From Ifrita kowaldi (taxonomy: Eukaryota; Chordata; Aves; Passeriformes; Cinclosomatidae), in assembly GCA_013398055.1 (NCBI GenBank), contig VZRS01001420.1, positions 176,488-240,487 of the forward strand: a stretch of 64,000 bases of DNA, written 5' to 3'. The translations under genes and the position numbers were made by a program. Under the pieces are notes generated by a model. The model had not been told where the DNA came from. It saw nothing but the letters and a program-made list of their open reading frames with translations, and made no database searches. This document shows, in pieces, positions 11,291-24,987 of the stretch. How positions within the stretch are numbered: the first letter of the stretch is position 1; each line of letters starts with the position of its first letter.

Positions 11291-13088
11291 ATATCTCAGT
11301 TCCCAATGGGATGGTACATTTTACAACCTATTACACTTTTTGTTTGAATATCATTAGTCAAACCTTTAATCATTTTACCAGAATGTTGGAATCTGGCTTG
11401 CTGACAGAAGTTTAACTTACTTTGTCTTTCAAAGGCAATTAAGTGTTAGTGGAAAAAATAAAGAGCTTTTGAAATGACTGTTCATTTCATATTTGCAAAA
11501 CAGTAAGCTCCCTTTCAGTGCTGTTTAACTTTCTGATCAAAGGCATTAATTTAATGTAAAAACATATGAAAAAGATAATAAAACAAAATTAGTCCTTCAT
11601 GAGAAATCATTTGCTATCAATGCCTAGATGTCTTTGTTTTAAAGTAAGGACTAAGATAACCAAGCATTTTTATTTTCCCTTATGCCTCTTTTTTTATACT
11701 AAAATCTTTGGCTCTTGCTTCCCTTCCAGTTCTTTAATTTGCTTCATTGAACAGTAAAATTTACATCCTGCTCACAGCCTTAGGCTCCCTCTTAAATACA
11801 TGTCTGTCATGTGTCGGTATTTTCTCAACACTAGCTCTGAGAGCTTCCAAATGACTATTTGGAAGATAATGTGCCTCCCTTCACTGATATTTCACCACAA
11901 AGAAAGGATGGCTTTATTTCCACATTTCATTCACACACAAGATGGCTATATGGAATTCATTGCATAGTGTTGAACAACGTGTCCCAAAAAAGATTTTGGC
12001 ACCATCGCAATACCAAGAAAAACATCAAGTTCTGAATTTAGTAGCGTGTGTACCGTTTTGCTTATGCCAGTGGTAATTCATTCATATCATCCAGCCTACT
12101 ACAGCACAAGATAAACCCAGAAGTTGGCAAAACTGACAACTTTCCTCAGAATAGTACTTCTCAGTCTTTAATTTTAAAGGACTCTTAAAGAGACACTGAG
12201 TTATGACAGAGGAAACAATGAACCACGGCCATTCTTCATAACCTTCAAGGCAACAGCAGACCTTCCACCAAGTGATGTCAGCTGTAGTCAGCTCTTACCT
12301 GAGCCAGAATGCCACAAGTGAGATGAATATTTTCTGTCACAAAATGACAGTTTCAAAACCAGATCCCTTTTACCACTCCATCTTTACTGTCCTTCCATCC
12401 TAAGCAGTTATTAAATGCAAAACTTTTTATTTCACTTATCGTGAGCTATCCAACCAGAGTCACCAATCCAACAAGTTTATTTTGGGTTGCCTAAGAACGA
12501 GCTATGGTGTCCCCAGGAATCATCCTTCTCCAGGAGAATCTCTGTTGCTGTAAAACTGAAGCAGACAATGTAATTCCATTCAACTCCAGCTGACCTTCAC
12601 ATCAGAAAGGGAAAGAGCTATTCTGTGCATATCTATCTATATCTAGAAACACAAAACAAATACAGCTTAGAGACACTACAAAAATATTATCCAATCTTCA
12701 CTGCTTTACAAGTGCTTGCTCTGTGCTGACCAGAAGATCTGAGCATTTGATATGGCAAATGAATAAAAAGTGGCCCTCCATGAAAACAATTTTTCAGCTC
12801 ATTGTAAACACTGAAGATGTTTTCTCAGCCTGCACATCAAAATAGCTCTTCAGACTCCAGTAAAGGGTCTAATTCCAGTACCCCTCCTCTTTTGTATTTT
12901 ATATTTTCAATACTACTGAGACCTACAGAGTTACTTCCAGTAAGATGCTAATTATTTTGAGAAAGAATGGCAAAATTTGAGCCAAGCACACACAAAAGAA
13001 ATGGAAGTATTAGTCCCTTTCACTTTGTGTTTTTTATACCATACAATTAGTAACCTGCCCCTGAAATTCAACTGTCTTCTGACACCAC

Positions 13089-13128
13089 AAAAAAAAAAAA
13101 AGAAAACAAAAAAGAAAACAAAAATCAA
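13089..13128. repeat. A-rich simple repeat
   Basis: A run of 13 A and then AAAAC/AAAAG-type units. No SINE body was recognised next to it. Confidence 0.85.
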
Positions 13129-13537
13129 AGTTAATTTGAAAACCAGGTACTTTCAAGCACAGGCCGCTATTTCCATAAAACCATCTATAAGATGTTTCCA
13201 TTATTTAAAAACATTGCTGCAGCATCACATATACTGCAACATGAGGATACCCACTAAAATAAGATGTGCATCTTGATGGTTATTCCTGATAGAATGAATT
13301 GAGTGGCTCTATAAAAAAGAAAAAATGCATATCTCAAATTCTTTCCTAGCTATACCCCAATGTGTGGTATCCCTCACGGAATTCCAATAGACTAATCTAG
13401 CACAGACTTTAGAGTTAAGTAGCTTTGTAAAACTGCAAACAAGTATATAGTTAAAAGGTCACTGCAACATGCACGCGAATATACGAGCAGGAAACACAGG
13501 CAAGGATAAATTATCACAGGATCAATGTGCAACCTAC

Positions 13538-13664
13538 TTTTTTCTGGTGAGACGTGTGCCTTAGCTTGTCCCCTCACAAGCCTGCATGTTGAGCCATCTC
13601 CTGCACAGATTCCACAGTTGTCTTCCTTGGCATTGCTCCCAAGTTGTCGATCACAGCCTACTGC
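13538..13664 (-). CDS. ADAMTSL3: ADAMTSL3 exon: end of cysteine-rich module and start of spacer
   Basis: The exon is 127 nt: 42 codons plus one A that begins an arginine codon completed by the next exon. The acceptor is TTGGCAG|GCA and the donor is AAAAAA|GTAGGT. The product starts AVGCDRQLGS and includes the NC-G-I-C and GDGSTC signature that closes ADAMTS cysteine-rich modules, followed by RLVRGQAKAHVSPEK, the cysteine-free start of the spacer. It adds four cysteines to the six of the previous exon, giving the ten usual for this module. RGQAKAHVSPEK is close to the human ADAMTSL3 segment I recall (RGQSKSHVSPEK) and unlike ADAMTSL1 (RGQYKSQLSATK). This is one of the best pieces of evidence for the paralogue call. 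Confidence 0.96.
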
Positions 13665-14933
13665 CTGCCAACATCAACACCACAGTCAGAAGGAGGGCAA
13701 AGCTGTAGTAGACATGCTCAGGTTTCTGGAATTTTATTTATTATGTTATCCTTTTGATTTTATGAGTTGGCCTCATTCTATCAAAGCATATCTTGCCATT
13801 TAGGATTTTAAAAGCATACTGTCATCTCCATGATTTTAATGATGAACCACAACAACTGATACATTAAGCTATTCAAGCATAGGAAACACACAAATTCACT
13901 TCCCACTACTTATGTGAATGAATACCATTGAGCATTATTCTTTCCAACACAAGGCGTAACTATGTTATTTACAATTTGGTTTTCATCACCTGTTTAATTA
14001 TGTCTGAGAAAGGATAAATACAATTAAATAATCCAAGTTAAAAATTTAAAGGGCACTCAGCCTTCAGCTTCACAGACAAAGAGTTGAGGGCAGTGCTAGT
14101 ATTCCAGTGTCTTGGCCATTCAGAATTTAACTGGCACTTGTGTAGATCTATTTGCCATTTACATCAATGTCAATTACATACACATTTGCTAACCAGCTTT
14201 TAAAAAACTTGGACGATTCACTTCTCACCTTTTGATTTTTTCTGGTTTATGAATATAAGACCCATTCCATAAAACTTTCCAACGATTATTATAAAAACAC
14301 CCAAACTTAAACACTGCCAAAAATTCAAAAAGCAATTTTTTAAAAAAACTGTCAACTGAAAACCCTCCAAATTATAATGAAAACATTTTTCCAGGTTTCC
14401 CTTTTTCTTCATATCAGTCAACTCCACAAGAAGGATGGGAGTGAGAATGGAAAGACTAAGAATAGACAAAATTGACTAAAAGCACCTTCCAGCTGAATGG
14501 AAGATAAATATTTAGTATCACCCATCTTACTCTTCACCATTTCATAGAATTTTTCAGGGACTACCAAATGCTGAGCAATGTGGTAAAAAGCTGATCTCCA
14601 GCTTCAAGTTTTCCCAAGTCAGCCTATATGCCTCTTATAGTCACATATCCCTGAAAAGGGCAGCTAATTTGTCATGGGTGTATGTACTTAACGAAAATCC
14701 AAACTGACAAATGGAGAGAAAACCCTCTGGAAATTCACAGTTAAAAGCAGTGCTAGAATTCTGAAACTGGCCAGCACACGCCTCTTCCTATATAAAAATG
14801 CTTGGAAGGGGCAGCCTGAGCTGCCAAGATCCACTGCATCCGTGCTGTGCCAAAACTGACACACGATCCCCTCGGAGAGGTGAGCGTCGACTCCACACGT
14901 AAGAGGCAGGGCTGGGTCTTCCAGTCTGAGTTA

Positions 14934-14970
14934 ACACACACACACACAGACAGACACACAAATCACACAC
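14934..14970. repeat. CA microsatellite with CAGA interruptions
   Basis: ACACACACACACACAGACAG followed by further CA units. It adjoins a small cluster of CG dinucleotides (14840-14900). Confidence 0.9.
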
Positions 14971-17900
14971 ATCCACTGCCAAACACGGAGAAATGTAATC
15001 TCAAAGTTTCACATGTCTATGGAAAAGAAAACAAAGCAGCCCCACCTCCCCCTTCTGCCCCTTTCCCTTATTTTCCCAGTTCCCTACAGCCTGAATTCCC
15101 TTTAAAGGAGGGCATTAATGGGGACAGTTTACAGTACTTCACTTGAGAGACCTGCTGCTGTGAAGGCATCTCCTTCCGAAGGGCTTCAGATTTACCAGAG
15201 AAACCTACATTAGCCGTAGGAAATTATTTTATTCCTGCAACTGAAGGGGATCTTAATCCTATGTAGCCCAGCAAGGAATTCATTTTAGAAAGAAATAAGC
15301 CGCTCAACACTAACAGTAAATCATTTCAGTTTTAACAAAAACTTAGTTGTAAAAATGATGCAAATTAACACACATGTGGACTCAGACCATCTCAGAACAG
15401 GTGCTTATGTACCACACAGAAGCCATGTGGGAACACCGTTCTATAATTTAGGCTTGGATTACAGATTAAAATATTTCCACTTGAAGTTGTTTCTAGCATT
15501 ACCTCTGGGTTCATTATTGACATCCAGAAAATTACAGAAAGAAAAAGGTTGTTAACAAATGACTATAAACAAACCTATCTTCCTATTTTATAACCAATTA
15601 GCAATACACTGAGAAACTAAATGAAAACACCATTTAAGAAACAGAAACTGACTGGGCCACTCTGTGAATCAGAAAGCAGATGAAACTTCATGGGATATAA
15701 CAATAACACAATGCTTGACACATTTGCCTCAGCACTGACAACTCTTTCAGTTCCCAGCTCCACAACAGATTTTGTCTTCTGACCTTTGAAAACTCCTGTG
15801 CTTTTCCATTCCAACCCACGGAAGGGGTCTAACTGCAGATCCCCAGCTGACAGGGATGCTGCATGAATGAATCTCCCAAAGTTTCTGAAGCATGCAGTGA
15901 TGGAGACCATAACAGTGGATGAGAGAGTCTGTATTTCTCCTGGGCAGATTTTGAAGTAGTTACTGCTCTCCACTAATTCTCCTGCCCTTATTCACATGAA
16001 GATACTACCAGAATGTGGAGGTAAATTGCAATACTGCAAATGTCATCTCTCCACAGATGTCTCAAACTCATCTCCATTGCATACTGTAATCTCCTCTTCT
16101 AAATATTAAGGAACTGTTCATTCACTCATCAGTTAATTCCAAAGGAAAAAATAAGATGCACATCATGATACCCTGTGTGGAAAAGTGCTATTTTTCTTAG
16201 TTTAAGCTCTTGCATATTTGTAGGCTACAGATCCTGCAAGTCTTTCATGGGAGGAGGGCACTGAGCAAGCAGAGCACTCTTGCAAGACCAGCCCACTAGA
16301 GCCCAACATGACAGTAACAAACACACAGCCCCTGTGAGAACAAACTCTCATTGCGTGTAACAAAAATTACACAACTGTGCAAACACAAGGCATTATTGTG
16401 TCCAACATGGAATGTAAGAAAAAAGATAATCAGCAGAGCAGCATACTTTAGAGGACTGTTTCATACAGCATTATTGCTTATTTTTTAATAATACACAAAT
16501 GCCACAGAAATAAAACAGCAGTGCTAGCTGCAAGGGACTTGGATGTGGGAAAAAGTTTACAGCTCCCCTGACAGCCAAGGTGGTGTGCTCAGCTAGATGC
16601 ATTCACCCTCTGCAGATTTCCTTCCCAGATTATGTTTACATCAACTGTTACAAATATGAATTTCAAGCAATGATATCCTGGGACACAATTTAGAAAACAA
16701 CTCAAATTATAATCACAATTTTGACCTGAAGTGAGCACAGAATTCCAGATTTTGTTTAACAGGAAGCACCTAAAAATTCCACAGGTTTTTAAGCCTCAAA
16801 TTTAGAGCTAATTCAAGAAGGAAACTTAATGAGTGAACACTGGAATGAGACATATTTCAAACCTGAGAGTCTAGAGCCAGCCTTATTTATCCATTTGTAA
16901 ACCCTTGGTTGGGTATTTCTCAGGTAAGCTGAACAGCCACAGATCTCACCAAAAGAAGAGGAAGCTGTAAGGTACAGCTGTGGAAACTGGGTCTCAAAAA
17001 CATCTGGCATTGTGACACCAAATATTATGAATTTAAGGTATTCATATTTCAGCCAGTGACTATTGGAAAAAGTAGTGTTTGATGAAATATGTTGAAGACA
17101 GTACATTTGGTTATTTGCAAATAAATCTGCAACAAGGACAAGAAAATGATGAATGGCAACAGCCTTCCTCCGCTCATGCACCACCTCAGCAGCCAAAGAG
17201 GCTGATGATTTTCACAATTAAGGCATTTTGTAGGATTAATTTACCCCACATTGCTTGCTGTTTACAGAGCAAAGGGATCAGCTATAAATATTACAGGCAG
17301 ACTGGGAAAACATCTGCAGGCTTTTAGGGCATGGTCAGAAATAATATTAGGTGATTTTAACATAGGCTGAATAAATGAAACAAGTGATAACACAAACTGT
17401 GTAATGGAAGCATTGGGACGCTGTGAATTTAAGAAATCTGTAATCATAAATATCATCATCCCAAAAAACAATACAGGTATTGTAATGACCAGGTTGTAAG
17501 TGAGCTCCTCAGACAGCAGGGAGAATACTCACAAATATGTGAAAAAAACAAACCATAAGCAGAAATTTAATTTTAAAAGAGTGTTGAGGAAAATGGGCAC
17601 TTTGTGACGTTATAATATTGTCCATGATGGGGTATCTATGAATTTGCATATGGCAGGATTATTTTCAGAAACAGGTGTCTGACCCATTACTATTTTTGGA
17701 CAGAATCCGAATATGTTACTTGTCTGCTCCTACATAGACAAAAAAAAAAAAGAAATATGAAAAAGAATTATATTGTTTTCTCACAAGCAGCTCGGATAGA
17801 AAGCATCTGGTTAAGCAGTGAACAAAACCACTCATCTGCTTCAACAAAGTTTAGCATGGCAGTGCTGTTGTGAAAGACAACACTGAAGGGTGTTAAATAC

Positions 17901-19560
17901 TTTGAATAGTTCATGTAGGTTCAGAAAGGCAAAGGATGAGCAAAAGGTCAGAGTATAAAATACAGTAATATAGATGAAAGAGAAGAATGAAACTGCTGCT
18001 GCTATGTTAAAAGTGACTGTGGAACATTACAAATATTTTTGCAGTTATGAACCCAGAAATCACTCAGAAGCTCATAAAAAGCTGCTTCTTTAGGTCATAT
18101 TCAGTTAGCAGTGTTTCAGCTGAGGAATTAGACTTACACTGGGAAATAAATGCAGCATGTTCATTTTGATTTGTGAAGGTCCAAGAATAATCTGTTAAAT
18201 TCAAGGATCTTCCTTTGTTAAGATGTTTATAATTAAGTATGACAAGAAAATGGACAGGATTGCAAGGTGACAGAATTTTAACTAAAATTCCAATACTGTA
18301 AAAAAGCATCATAGCGAAAAACAAGGCAAACCCCAGCCCCACCCTCCCCTCCCTCCTTTCACAGACTTCTCTTAATAAATATAAATACAAACATGGACTA
18401 GAATTGCCAGTGCAGAGCCCAAAACAGGCTCAGGTTTTAACATTTCAGCATTTCCTTGTTAGACCATTGCTTCAGCCCTCCTGAACTGTGGCATTACCTC
18501 AGCTGGCCACTCACCTCCAGCTGCAGGCACTCCCAAAATAGGCACAGAAACACTTTTTTGTAGAATTGATTGTACAGCAGTGAGTTGTCAATCGTAAAAA
18601 TGTTACATTTCAACTATTAAAAAATGTTCTGGAATGCCAATGACTCAAGATTATATACTTCAAATGAGTAAGTTGAAGATACACCTACACTTTATAAAAT
18701 AAAAATACTTATGTCAAAGATGAGTAAAACCAGACATCTGTGCATAACAAGATCATGTAAGTGTTAAGTGTCATTATTCCTATCAAAAGCATGAAATCAT
18801 ATACAGCAGTAGAGATAATTACATACAATATTTCTCTTTCAAAATGGGCTTTCCCCCTTCTAGGATACTCTGGAGCCAAAGGTCCAGGTATAGCCAGAAA
18901 AAACAAATATACTGAGTTCTCCTAATAGAAGCAGCCACAAAGGAATAAATCACTGCTATTTTTATTTGTGACAGATACATAAATTCTATGAAACATTAAA
19001 ACTGAAGCTACACTAGTGCCATTATTTTTCTACCTACTGTGTCTTAGCCTAAGCTCTTTAGCAGACACGCCATTTAAATATTCATCAATGTATTTGTTAA
19101 ATACTAAATCATTTCCTACTTTGACTAGTAAATTTATTATTGATACAGACTCTCATTTATCAGTGATTCCATGAAAATGATTAGGTAAGTTTCTGTTTTG
19201 CAGCGTTCTATGTTTACTCGAGGGACTGGCAGCTCAGTGCAGGGAGTGAGGCCCTTTATTAATGGGATTTGGTTTAATAAAATGAAAACAGAAAATCAAT
19301 TCAACAATATCTCAATATGACATAATTACCATCCTTCTACAGCTGCTGAGCAAACCCCCCAGTGCTCAGGAAAACCCACCTGAAGGTTACTCTGGGTACA
19401 CTTCTATCCATGTGCTCCCACTGGCCTGGCTATTTCAAAGGATGCACAAAACGGGTACTCCAGGAATAACCTGCAAGTGGAATTTTAACACAAACTTGCA
19501 GATGGCATTTAGTGAAATTCAGCTGAAGCAGAAAACCCAGCAAATCATTTATGGGGATAA

Positions 19561-19580
19561 TGTGCTTAAATGTGCTTAAA
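19561..19580. repeat. 10-bp tandem repeat, two units
   Basis: TGTGCTTAAA is repeated exactly twice. Confidence 0.9.
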
Positions 19581-22500
19581 ATGTCAAAGTACTGTATTTC
19601 TGCTGAGCAAGGACCTGCACTGGGGAATGCAAAAATGGAGATGATAATTGTACTTATTCACAAGAATGTGACAGAGTTACTGCACAGGAGATCCTCTCCC
19701 TCAAGGGCTGAACAGTCTGTAATCATCCCAGTACATGTTGTCCAGTGGTTTTCATTTCAGAATTGGCCAGCAGTAGATCTGTTGGAGCTGTACCTCAGTA
19801 AGGGAATCCTGTGTTGGCTGGAGCACTGATCTGCTGAAGGGTGGCAAAAGCTTTGTGTTCCAGGCACAAGCGCCTTCCACTGCCTTTAAAATTGGTTAAG
19901 ATTTGCAAAATATAGTGTGAAAGCAGACTATTACACCAAACATATCCAATGAAGCGATCTGACTGCCCAGCCACCAGGATAGCAGTAGTTGGACTGCTAT
20001 AAACCAAATTACTTATTTCAGCCTTACAAGAGATGAGAACTAAGATTAAAATGGAATAAAGACATCTACATATTTCTAAAGGTTATCAGCATCGCACAAA
20101 ATACAAGATAGCCTCAGAATTAATTCTGACAAAAATGTCTTTTCCGAGTCTTTTGACTTGACTGAGAAAGGACAGGTTTTATTTCAGCGTTTAGTAGCAA
20201 AGAAAACAGTGAAAAACCCTTACAAGCTGAAAAAGACAAATCTCTATTGCAGTTTATTAGAATCACTCAATAGGGAAAATTAAAATCCTCTGGTCTTGCT
20301 CAGAGAAAAGGGATTTCAATTTCCAAAAACACAGACACACCACAAAATCCAAAACTCAGAGAAACTAAGGCTGTGTTTCATCGCACAGTCGCTTGTGTTA
20401 TCACAGTACACAGATCTCACTGCATCAATATCAGCTATTTGCTGCATTTTCCCCTGCTCTACTTGCCTTAGCACAGAATCCAGCACAGGCAGATGTCAGG
20501 ACTGACGGCATCCACACAACAAATAACTAATTTTAAATATGGCTATGGGAATTCATGGTAATAAAAACACGAACAAAAAAACTGTCACGTGAAAATCCTG
20601 CTCTCCCTTAGTCAATGTTTTCCATGTCTCTTTGCCCTGCTGTAAAACCTTGCTGTCCTTCAAAGCCCATCTATTCACTGACTTTGCAATCTCTGCTCAC
20701 ATCCTTCACTTTGTGATAGCTTCAGCTTGCACTTTATTCCTACACAGATAAAATGTGTCCCCAGAGAGAACATAAAGAAAAAAGCTCCCACTGTCTCTTT
20801 CCCATGCTCATCATCCACAAGTAATTGATTCTGACAGGAAGAGGGAGAGATACCAGAACATCCCTCCAATTATGCAAGTTACTTCTTTCTGTCTTTTTTT
20901 TTTTATTTACTTCTAAAAGTAGTGTGGAATCTTAGCTTTCAAGCACCGCTTTCAATCTCTGGTTTATCCTCACTGAGGATTTATCTTGGTCTGAGTCATG
21001 ATTTTCTTCTCACATGGTCCTGCCTCACAACTCTTCAGTTATGTCTGAGCTAACAAAGGCCTGACTGTGGCAGGGGTTCTCACATCTCTGGAATCAAACC
21101 AGCACAGGACAGTAGCAGCCCAGACAAGCTGACACAGGCTTCAGCATGTGCTAATTAACAGAATAAAGCCCCTTCAGGGACCTTGTGCACGCACTCGGGA
21201 CCAACAGCAAACTTCCCAGTTCATCTCCTTCCAGCAAACGAAGCTGCAATCCCAGCAGCCGAGGTGGGAGGAGGAAAACTTCCTCAGTTTAGGGGTTTTC
21301 AGTTCCTCACAGGTAACAAATCAGGCAGTAAAGGCACAGTGTGTCAAAATGCAAACCTCAGAATGGAGGCGTAAAATAAGTCAGAGTGATGGGCACAAGG
21401 AGACGCTCCATGATGTTCAAATTCCTGAGCCATCCATGCAGAGGAGAAGTATGTAAAGCAATAAAAAAACTCCCCAGAAAATAAAAAAATACAGTGCATA
21501 AAATTCACTGCATGCTAAAGGACTCCTAAAAAGACTTTCCACATATTTCTGCTGACATTTTATATCTGAAGGCAAGAGGCTAAAGAGTGTTCCACAACTC
21601 TGTAAATCCACTTCCATCAAATAAAACAAAGTGTTTCTAAAACCTTTAACTCTTACTACAGGATCTGTCACATGCTAGAGGAGCTGAGAGATTATAGGAC
21701 CACCCTGTAGGAGCAAGTACCCTTTCCCACATGGTCTCCATTTAAAAAAACACACACACACAACTGGAGGATAGGACACAAACTCCCAGCAGGCTTCTTG
21801 TTTGTGAGAATGCTTTCGAAAATTAAATCAGTATATTAAATCAAATTACTTTGCTCCTTTTCTGGCTGGGTCCAGCCAAATCTGCCTTGCTTGATGAATT
21901 TAGCACTGGGGGATTTGAAGGTTGCTAAGGCTCTGCTTCAAGATGACACCCAAATCATGAGCTTTTCTGCTATCACTGCTCACATGATTTAGACCCCTGC
22001 TAGGCTGCGAAGTAAAGTCACATTTGCACTCAGCTCACTAAAACAAAACAAAACTTGGCAGAAAGAATCACTTATGACCGAAGAAGTATAGATAAGAAAC
22101 TGGAGATCAGAAACAATCCACTACTCATCTGACAAGAAAGAATAAACTTACACAGTAAGAAATCCCTATAGGGAGCATTCTCCATAAGAAACAGTAGGAG
22201 AGAGAATAAGATAAGACCTGAAAATAAACACCAGTTTCTAGCAGCAGTGGGAAGCTGCAAAAAAACCAAAACCAAGTGATTCCAAAAGACCTTTTCAGTG
22301 TCTGAGAGCATCCTGTTATTATTATTTATTTATAAAGCACACCGCTGAGTTGCCAACAACGTCATTGCAAGGGAACCACTACACCAAGGCGGGCAGTGAC
22401 ATTCAAAGGAGGGCAAGTGCAGCCCTTGAAGGGTGGCTCCATGGTCTGCTCGCCTGGGCAGTGCCAAGAGCTTCCATCAGATGAGAAACCAACCCCCTGA

Positions 22501-24967
22501 GGCTAGGGAGGGTGACACTGACAGGTCACGTAGGATGTGGCAGCCCCTGCTTAGCTCAGCCCCATCCTCCGGTGGGACCCTCTGGAGAGCCACCAACACC
22601 TCCCAGCTGAGCTGCAGCTGGAGCTCCCCACTCCCAGTTTTATGACCCGTGTCACACGTGTGCAGTCACATGAAGTTTTTCATATGTAGCTCTGAGAGCC
22701 AGAAAGTTTTGTTGGATCTCCATGAGTAACTCCCACAGTGTTTCTGGCCAGGGTCCAGCCTGCCAACGCTGGTGCAGTAACATGTAGACAGAGTACAGGC
22801 ATCTACAGAGGGCTTCCTTCATGCTCCAAAATGTACTTTACACTGTGCATTTTCTAATTAGTGGTACCCAGGAAGGAATGCCAGGTTTAGTATAACAGCT
22901 GGCTTGACACAGAGCTACCTCAAAATCAGTTCTTCCTATGAATCAACTCAAAGACTAAAAAAGAGAAAAAGGCAACGCAGACATTTTTTCCTAATTTTTA
23001 AATATTAAAAAAAAAAATTGCAAATGTTCACTTGGGAAAAAAAAAAAAGGTGCTTTTTTAACAGCTCTTCAAGAATTAACCACCCAGACTAACATGTGTT
23101 AGAAACGTGTCTGCAGTAACACGGGATGGAAAGGAAACTTTCCTTTCTAAGTCTCTGCACACCAAATCTCCTGTGCATCTTGGGCAGTCCTTGAACATAT
23201 TTACAGGCAAAAAATGTATCTACAGGAACCAAAAGAGAAAGTACACAAACAAGCAGTTTGAGAAGGCAACTCTCAGGGTAAGAGGAGTCAAGATTCCGAA
23301 GAAATTAATAATCTGCTATAATATTAAGTTCAAAGCACAAACAAAACTTATTAAAAAAAAAAAAGTGTAAGAGCCTTCCAAGAGCTTACAGAAAGGGTTT
23401 TCAATGAAAACTCTGACAGATATTTGCATCCAGCATAAGAGTGCTTTGGTGGTGAGTGATACCTACTCGCCATACGTGTGACAGAAGAGAACTAGCATGG
23501 CAGACGTTCATGGCGCTCCACTTGACATGTGGGATGTGTTCTGATGTCAGCTAAATTTATGCCATATGCTACAAAGCACAGTGTAGTGTCTGCCTTTTTT
23601 GGAACACAAACGACTTGCTGACACTAAATGGAAAGTGCACTGCAGGATTTACATCATCTTTGACCTAATTGTGACAGCCTAGGACAGAACTACTCAGGCT
23701 GCTCCTTAGGACTCCAGATTTTTTGGGTGATGTGTGCATTTGTTGTCCAAATATATTACTCCATATTAGGAAAATTACCACCATAACCATTTCAGGTGCT
23801 GGCACAAGTAACACCCCATTCTGCATTCTGGTAGAAAAAAGCAGGTCTGCACAAATTAAAAACAAAACCCAAGTTGAGGCAGGGCCCCAAAGCAGGCGGA
23901 GTAACTGGGTAAATGTTGCCCACATATGTGTCTGACATGCAGATGTTTTTAAATGTCTCCACCCACATCCAGATGGGCACAGCAGGAACACATTATATGA
24001 AAAAATGTTTTGGGAGTTGTGCACAGACTAGAAAAAATATCAGAAGTGTGAAAATCCTGGCAGTGAAGTTTTGACCTGTCCCCATCTAACACAACAGCCC
24101 CAGATGTTTGGGCTGGTAACAGAAGCAGGGCAGAAGCAGACTAAAACATGATCAAATGGTTTGACTGAGTTAAGCCTCGATCAAACCCAAAATATCTTAC
24201 TAACTTTCCCAATGAACTTTTCCCTGCTCAACCATCTTTAGATTTCACTTCCTGTAAATCCTCACACCTCCTATCCAGCGTGCAGCTTTGTCAGATCACA
24301 ATTGTCTTTGACAGAGCTTATTTAGCTTGATTTTCTTGATGAGGGAAGTGCAAAGGATCAGAACTGAAACTGGAGAACAAGAATTCATCATCTTTGTAAA
24401 TTCATGTGCTGCCAAGGTGAGAGTCTGAGCAAGAGGCAGAAGTAGTGATGCAGCTCTACCTTACCAGGAGCCAGAACACAGATGAAAGTGAAATCACCTT
24501 GGGGAGGAGGGGAAGTTGAGTCAACTTTGGGACAATAAATGAGCAAAAACCAGCACCAGTCTCCTTATGGCAAGTCTTTGGTGCTCCCAGGCATAGAAGT
24601 GAAGATACTCACACCAGCAGAGTGATGTGCTCATTTACAGGAGTTAGCTGTAAAAACAGTTGCCAAGTAATTTGCTGGCTGTGCCAATTACATGTCAGAA
24701 CCCACCAGACACATCTCACAGCAACAATTGTGGAGAATCACGACTGTGCTGTCTCTCTCCTAAGAGCAGTTGGCTAAATAACCACGTTTTTCTGGGAAAG
24801 ATTAGACATGAATTTGTTTTCTTTTCCTGGTCAAATAGAAGTAGCACAAAGCTCTGTGTTGGTTACTGAGGAAGTCCCCACCTCCCACAGTCCCTTTCAC
24901 AAGCAAGAAACCCTTCACACTGCCCCCAAAAGAGGAAAGGTTATTCAAATGAATCATCATTTGATTT

Positions 24968-24987
24968 AATTGAATTTTAATTCAATT
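24968..24987. repeat. AT-only 9-bp inverted repeat
   Basis: AATTGAATT and AATTCAATT flank a 2-base centre. This is an exact inverted repeat in a very AT-rich stretch, where chance formation is easy. Confidence 0.8.

Larger units (their letters stand above)
5804..13537 (-). other. ADAMTSL3 intron, about 7.7 kb
   Basis: This intron lies between the 13538-13664 and 5729-5803 exons. It contains a CpG-enriched patch (7445-7890) with a nested palindrome, possible ancient repeat fragments at 11073-11120 and 11198-11290, and an A-rich simple repeat at about 13089-13128. An open frame on the plus strand at 8731-9303 (190 codons) has no recognisable domain and looks like chance. The rest has no supported feature. 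Confidence 0.85.
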
